Shown here: in pieces, positions 61,161 to 64,000 of the stretch | Layout: each line of letters starts with the position of its first letter | How positions within the stretch are numbered: position 1 is the stretch's first letter | NCBI RefSeq assembly: GCF_000721235.1 | Contig: NZ_JOFH01000003.1 | Coordinates: 124,001-188,000, forward strand | Direction: 5' to 3' | From: Streptomyces olivaceus | GTDB taxonomy: Bacteria > Actinomycetota > Actinomycetes > Streptomycetales > Streptomycetaceae | Length of the DNA: 64,000 nt | The notes under the pieces: model-generated | What the model was told of the DNA's origin: nothing | The model's database searches: none | Seen by the model: the letters and a program-made list of their open reading frames with translations, nothing else | Translations under genes and position numbers: made by a program

Positions 61161-62270
61161 GTGCGTATGGTGTCCGGCTCGCTGCTGCAACTCGGCGAGG
61201 ACCGGCGGAGCTGGCTGACGGGGGCCCCGCCGCCCCGCTGGGTGCGGGTGCTGCCCGTGGCACTCACCGCGTCGATCTGCGCGGCGACGCTGGTCAGCGA
61301 CGACCGGCTCGACATCGGCTTCCTGCTGGGCGCCATCCCGCCGCTGGCCGTCCTGTCCTACGGCCCGCCGGCGACGGCCGCGCTGTGCGGTGCCGTCGTC
61401 GCGCTGCTGACGGTGCCGGTCTTCGGCCTCGACCGGCCGGGCGACGCCGACCTGCTGACCCTGGTCTTCGTCGCCGTACTCAGCGTCTTCGTGTCCTTCG
61501 TGCGCAGCCGCCGCGACGCTCAGCTGGGACTGGAGCGGACGGTCGCCGAGGCGGCGCAGCGGGCGGTGGTGCCCCCGCTGCCCGAGCGGGTCGGAGCGGT
61601 GCGCTGCGCCGGTCTCTACCGGGCGGCACAGCGCGGGACCCTGGTCGGCGGCGACTTCTTCGACGTCCGGAACGGGCCCTTCGGCGTACGGGTCGTCACC
61701 GGGGACGTGCAGGGCCACGGTCTGTCGGCGGTGTCGACGGTGGCCTCGTTGCTGGGGGCGTTCCGGGAGGCGGTGCTCGACCTGCCGGACCTCGCGGCGG
61801 TGGCGGGGCGGCTGGACCGCAGGCTGCTGGTCGACTCGGCGGACGCCCGGCACGCCGAGTTGTTCGCGACGGCCGCGCTGCTGGAGTTCTCTGCGGACGC
61901 CCGGGAAGTGCGGGTCGTCGTGTGCGGCAACCCGCCGCCCGTGCTGATGCGGGCGGGGAGGGCGGCCGAGGTGGAGGTCTCGCCGTGGACACCGCTCGGC
62001 ATCGGGCTGGCGGACGCCGCCGGGATCGAGACGTGCTCGGTGGCGCTGCGCCCGGGTGACCGGCTCTTCCTGGCGTCCGACGGGGTGGTCGAGGCCAGGG
62101 GCGGCGACGGCGCGTTCTACCCGCTGGCCGACCGGCTGGCCGCCTTCGCGGGCGAGGAGACCGCCGCGCTCCCGGCCCGGGTCTGGGCGGACCTCGTGCG
62201 GTTCTGCCCGGACGTGCAGGACGACGTCACGATGCTCGTCCTCGCTCCGTCACCGGCTGCGGACGGCTGA
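61161..62270 (+). CDS. membrane-anchored SpoIIE-type PP2C phosphatase
   Basis: The 369-residue protein starts at a GTG behind AGGAG. Three to four membrane helices (about residues 28-115) with no large extracellular loop lead into a PP2C domain (about 130-365). The PP2C domain has GGDFFDVRNG, TGDVQGHGLSAVSTVASLLG and VQDDVTMLVLA holding the metal aspartates. It lacks GAF, PAS and HATPase modules, unlike the two phosphatases at 17-22 kb. It probably dephosphorylates a STAS antagonist in response to membrane state. Confidence 0.9.
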   Translation: MRMVSGSLLQLGEDRRSWLTGAPPPRWVRVLPVALTASICAATLVSDDRLDIGFLLGAIPPLAVLSYGPPATAALCGAVVALLTVPVFGLDRPGDADLLTLVFVAVLSVFVSFVRSRRDAQLGLERTVAEAAQRAVVPPLPERVGAVRCAGLYRAAQRGTLVGGDFFDVRNGPFGVRVVTGDVQGHGLSAVSTVASLLGAFREAVLDLPDLAAVAGRLDRRLLVDSADARHAELFATAALLEFSADAREVRVVVCGNPPPVLMRAGRAAEVEVSPWTPLGIGLADAAGIETCSVALRPGDRLFLASDGVVEARGGDGAFYPLADRLAAFAGEETAALPARVWADLVRFCPDVQDDVTMLVLAPSPAADG

Positions 62271-62311
62271 CGCGCCCTCTCCCCCGTGCCCGGGGCCGGC
62301 CGGGTGCGGAG

Positions 62312-62533
62312 TCAGGGCAGCAGCTTGTCGATGGCCGCGGGCCCCTCCTCGGCCAGCTTGCGCCTGGCCCAGTCGAGGTTCTCGGGGGTGACGTCCCGGC
62401 CGGCCGCCAGAACGAGGTCCTCCGCGGACACCTCCGTGCCGGTGCGGGAGTGGAGCAGGTCGTCCGGGGTGGCGCGGTCGTCCCCCGCGCGGGCGTCGGA
62501 CGGCCGGTGGGCGTCGGGCTGTGGCGTCGACAT
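62312..62533 (-). CDS. small hypothetical protein
   Basis: ATG 62533 with AGGAG nine bases upstream gives 73 residues: an acidic disordered half (PDAHRPSDARAGDDRATPDD) and a helical end (DVTPENLDWARRKLAEEGPA). The pattern is found in short Streptomyces proteins of unknown function. A 13-bp tandem repeat lies directly upstream, from 62547. Confidence 0.7.
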   Translation of the reverse strand: MSTPQPDAHRPSDARAGDDRATPDDLLHSRTGTEVSAEDLVLAAGRDVTPENLDWARRKLAEEGPAAIDKLLP

Positions 62534-62546
62534 GATCAGTGCTCCT

Positions 62547-62598
62547 CTGATCCGGTTCGCTGATCTGGTTCGCTGATCCAGCTCGCTGATCCGGTTCG
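62547..62598. repeat. 13-bp tandem repeat, 4 units
   Basis: The unit CTGATCCGGTTCG occurs at 62547, 62560 (one change), 62573 (two changes) and 62586. It lies within the leader of the leftward 73-residue gene. Confidence 0.75.
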
Positions 62599-62660
62599 CT
62601 GGGTCGGGTGCCGTGCTGCGGGGCTCGCGCCCGCCGGTGCACCGCTCGCCGCCCCCGGGG

Positions 62661-63146
62661 TCACTCGCCCCGGGAGTCCGGGAGTTCCGTCTCGTCCTCC
62701 ACGACGTGCACGGCGGCCTCCTCGGCGCCGGCGGCTCCGCCGTCGATGCCGACGTCCTCGGCGACGGTCTCCTTGGTCGTGTCGGCGTGGGCTCCCTCGT
62801 CGGGGGCGACCAGCCGCCCGGCACGGGCGGTGCCCGCCTCCGGGTCGACGGGCTCTCCCTCGCCGTCGGGCTCGTCGCCCACACCGTCGCCGTCGGGCGC
62901 CGTGACGTCCGGGGTCTCCTCGGCGAGGCGCTCGTCGAGGCTCTCGCCCTCGTGCTGCTCGGCGGCGGTGGTGCCGTGCTTGGTCACGCCGAGGGGCTTC
63001 TCCGGCGGGGAGTAGCCCTCGTCGAGCGTGTCGTCGTAGGTCCGCTCGTCGACGGCGTCCTGGAGGTCGAGGGGCGCGGCGTCCTCCTGCTCCTCGTTGG
63101 TCCCGGTTGGCTGGTAGGCGTCGTCGGCCATCGGGTCCGTGCCCAT
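62661..63146 (-). CDS. DUF5709-family acidic protein
   Basis: The 161-residue, very acidic protein starts at ATG 63146 with GGGAGG upstream. The DUF5709 signature is DLQDAVDERTYDDTLDEGYS followed by PPEKPLGVTKHGTT. The rest is Glu/Asp/Gly-rich and probably disordered. Function unknown. Members are common in Streptomyces and some are induced by osmotic or envelope stress. Confidence 0.85.
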   Translation of the reverse strand: MGTDPMADDAYQPTGTNEEQEDAAPLDLQDAVDERTYDDTLDEGYSPPEKPLGVTKHGTTAAEQHEGESLDERLAEETPDVTAPDGDGVGDEPDGEGEPVDPEAGTARAGRLVAPDEGAHADTTKETVAEDVGIDGGAAGAEEAAVHVVEDETELPDSRGE

Positions 63147-63225
63147 CGCTGCCTCCCTCTCACGCTCGCGTCGGCTCTGGCTCTCTCGTCCCCCTGTCCG
63201 CTTCGCGTTTCCCGATACGCGATCT

Positions 63226-64000
63226 CTAACCCGCGGGGGCGACGCGGATCTCCAGGCCGGTGACGCGGTACGGCTTCCAGTCGCGGGCGAAGCGCGGCGG
63301 GGTGCCGCCCGGCCCGGTGACGTCGGCGACCGGGATGCGGCGCGCGGTGGCCACGATCTCGGCGGCGGTGGTGTTCCCGTTGTTGCCGCCGGTCGATCCC
63401 GAGGAGCAGCCGGTGTAGTAGCCGATCGGGATGGACTCGTGCCCGGTGAGCAGGCAGGGCGGGCGGACACCGAGCCGGTGCAGCTCGGCGGCGACGCGGG
63501 CCCAGTCCCGGCGGCTGTCGGTGGTGCGGCCGGCGGTGCCCGCCAGAACGGCGAACTGGACCGCCAGGTGTCCGGCCAGCACGAGCGCGACCAGCGTCGC
63601 GACGGCCGGCCGCCACCGGCCACGTCCGGCACCGGCCAGGCGTCCCAGCGCCACGGCGACCGGGACGGCCAGCAGGGCGTAGGCGGGGAGCAGGAAGCGG
63701 GGCGCCGCGTAGCCGATCAGGAAGAGGTACGGCACCGCGGCCGTCACGGCGCAGGCGAACGGGAGCACCGTCGCGGCGCCCCGCCGGGCCCGGACCGCCA
63801 CGGCCGCGCCGACGATCGCGGCGACGGGGAGCGCGAGCCACCACAGGGTGACCACCGGGTCCGGCATCGGCCCGGTGCACGGACGGCACAGGCCCCGTCC
63901 GCCGAGGCTGCGCATCTGGTCGGCGACGGCGAGGTGCAGGCCGAGGCCGCCCTGGATCTCGGAGGCCCGGGACAGCCGTTCCCCGAGGCCGCCGTACCAG
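63226..64000 (-). CDS. membrane protein, possible glycosyltransferase (cut by window edge)
   Basis: The frame stays open from the window end to the TAG at 63226. The part seen, about 257 residues, lacks the start. It has about five membrane helices (VVTLWWLALPVAAIVGAAVA, VTAAVPYLFLIGYAAPRFLL, LLAVPVAVALGRL, ATLVALVLAGHLAVQFAVLA) followed by an extracytoplasmic domain with CLLTGHESIPIGYYTGCSSG. The arrangement matches the C-terminal part of GT39/ArnT-type polyisoprenyl-linked glycosyltransferases, but the catalytic N-terminus is outside the window. Confidence 0.75.
   Translation of the reverse strand, partial: WYGGLGERLSRASEIQGGLGLHLAVADQMRSLGGRGLCRPCTGPMPDPVVTLWWLALPVAAIVGAAVAVRARRGAATVLPFACAVTAAVPYLFLIGYAAPRFLLPAYALLAVPVAVALGRLAGAGRGRWRPAVATLVALVLAGHLAVQFAVLAGTAGRTTDSRRDWARVAAELHRLGVRPPCLLTGHESIPIGYYTGCSSGSTGGNNGNTTAAEIVATARRIPVADVTGPGGTPPRFARDWKPYRVTGLEIRVAPAG

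Overview
The window is a chromosomal segment of very high G+C DNA. Its codon usage, GTG starts, leaderless-looking promoters and families such as DUF397, DUF5753, DUF5133, DUF5709, roadblock/LC7 and SpoIIE-type phosphatases all point to a Streptomyces or close relative. No rRNA, tRNA, CRISPR array, transposase, integrase or phage gene was recognised. Product names come from reading the translated sequences, not from a database search.

Left part (1-15.4 kb). A carbohydrate-uptake locus opens the window: a DeoR/LacI hybrid regulator flanked by mirrored 11-bp operator-like motifs, a sugar ABC importer (lipoprotein plus two permeases, no ATPase), a D-2-hydroxyacid dehydrogenase and a DUF2264 protein, all tightly coupled. 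Next come a small secreted peptide, a large HPII-type catalase (katE), and a glycerolipid block: a diacylglycerol-kinase-family protein, an alkyl-DHAP-synthase-like flavoprotein, a TetR regulator and glpD.

Stress and signalling part (15.4-30.7 kb). A partner-switching set (STAS protein, HATPase anti-sigma-type kinase, two large multi-domain SpoIIE phosphatases) sits here without a sigma factor. It is followed by a GH46 chitosanase with a palindromic operator, CsbD, a 48-residue basic peptide, an MFS exporter, ferredoxin-NADP reductase fprA behind an iron-box-like site, an operon of three roadblock/LC7 paralogues plus a DUF4388-like protein without a GTPase, and an SDR oxidoreductase.

Central part (30.7-46.8 kb). 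It holds a coiled-coil hypothetical protein, a three-subunit molybdenum hydroxylase operon, a membrane protein with helical repeats, a DUF1232 protein, and a two-gene graspetide locus (63-residue precursor TgmA and ATP-grasp ligase TgmB). Small conserved proteins, an ABC exporter and a WhiJ-like trio (HATPase, DUF397, XRE-DUF5753) with a DUF574 methyltransferase follow.

Right part (46.9-64 kb). It holds a complete branched-chain amino-acid ABC operon (livKMHGF order) with an adjacent PucR regulator, a LAL-type LuxR regulator, a secreted cutinase of the polyester-hydrolase family with full catalytic triad, a Gfo/Idh/MocA oxidoreductase, a GH64 beta-1,3-glucanase behind a LacI-type palindrome and an 11-bp phased TTAA array, a third SpoIIE phosphatase, acidic small proteins, and a membrane protein cut by the window edge.

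Two overall traits stand out. Many intergenic gaps carry short tandem repeats (11-15 bp units, some 30-35 bp). By eye I found no in-frame TTA codon, so the genes should not depend directly on the bldA tRNA.
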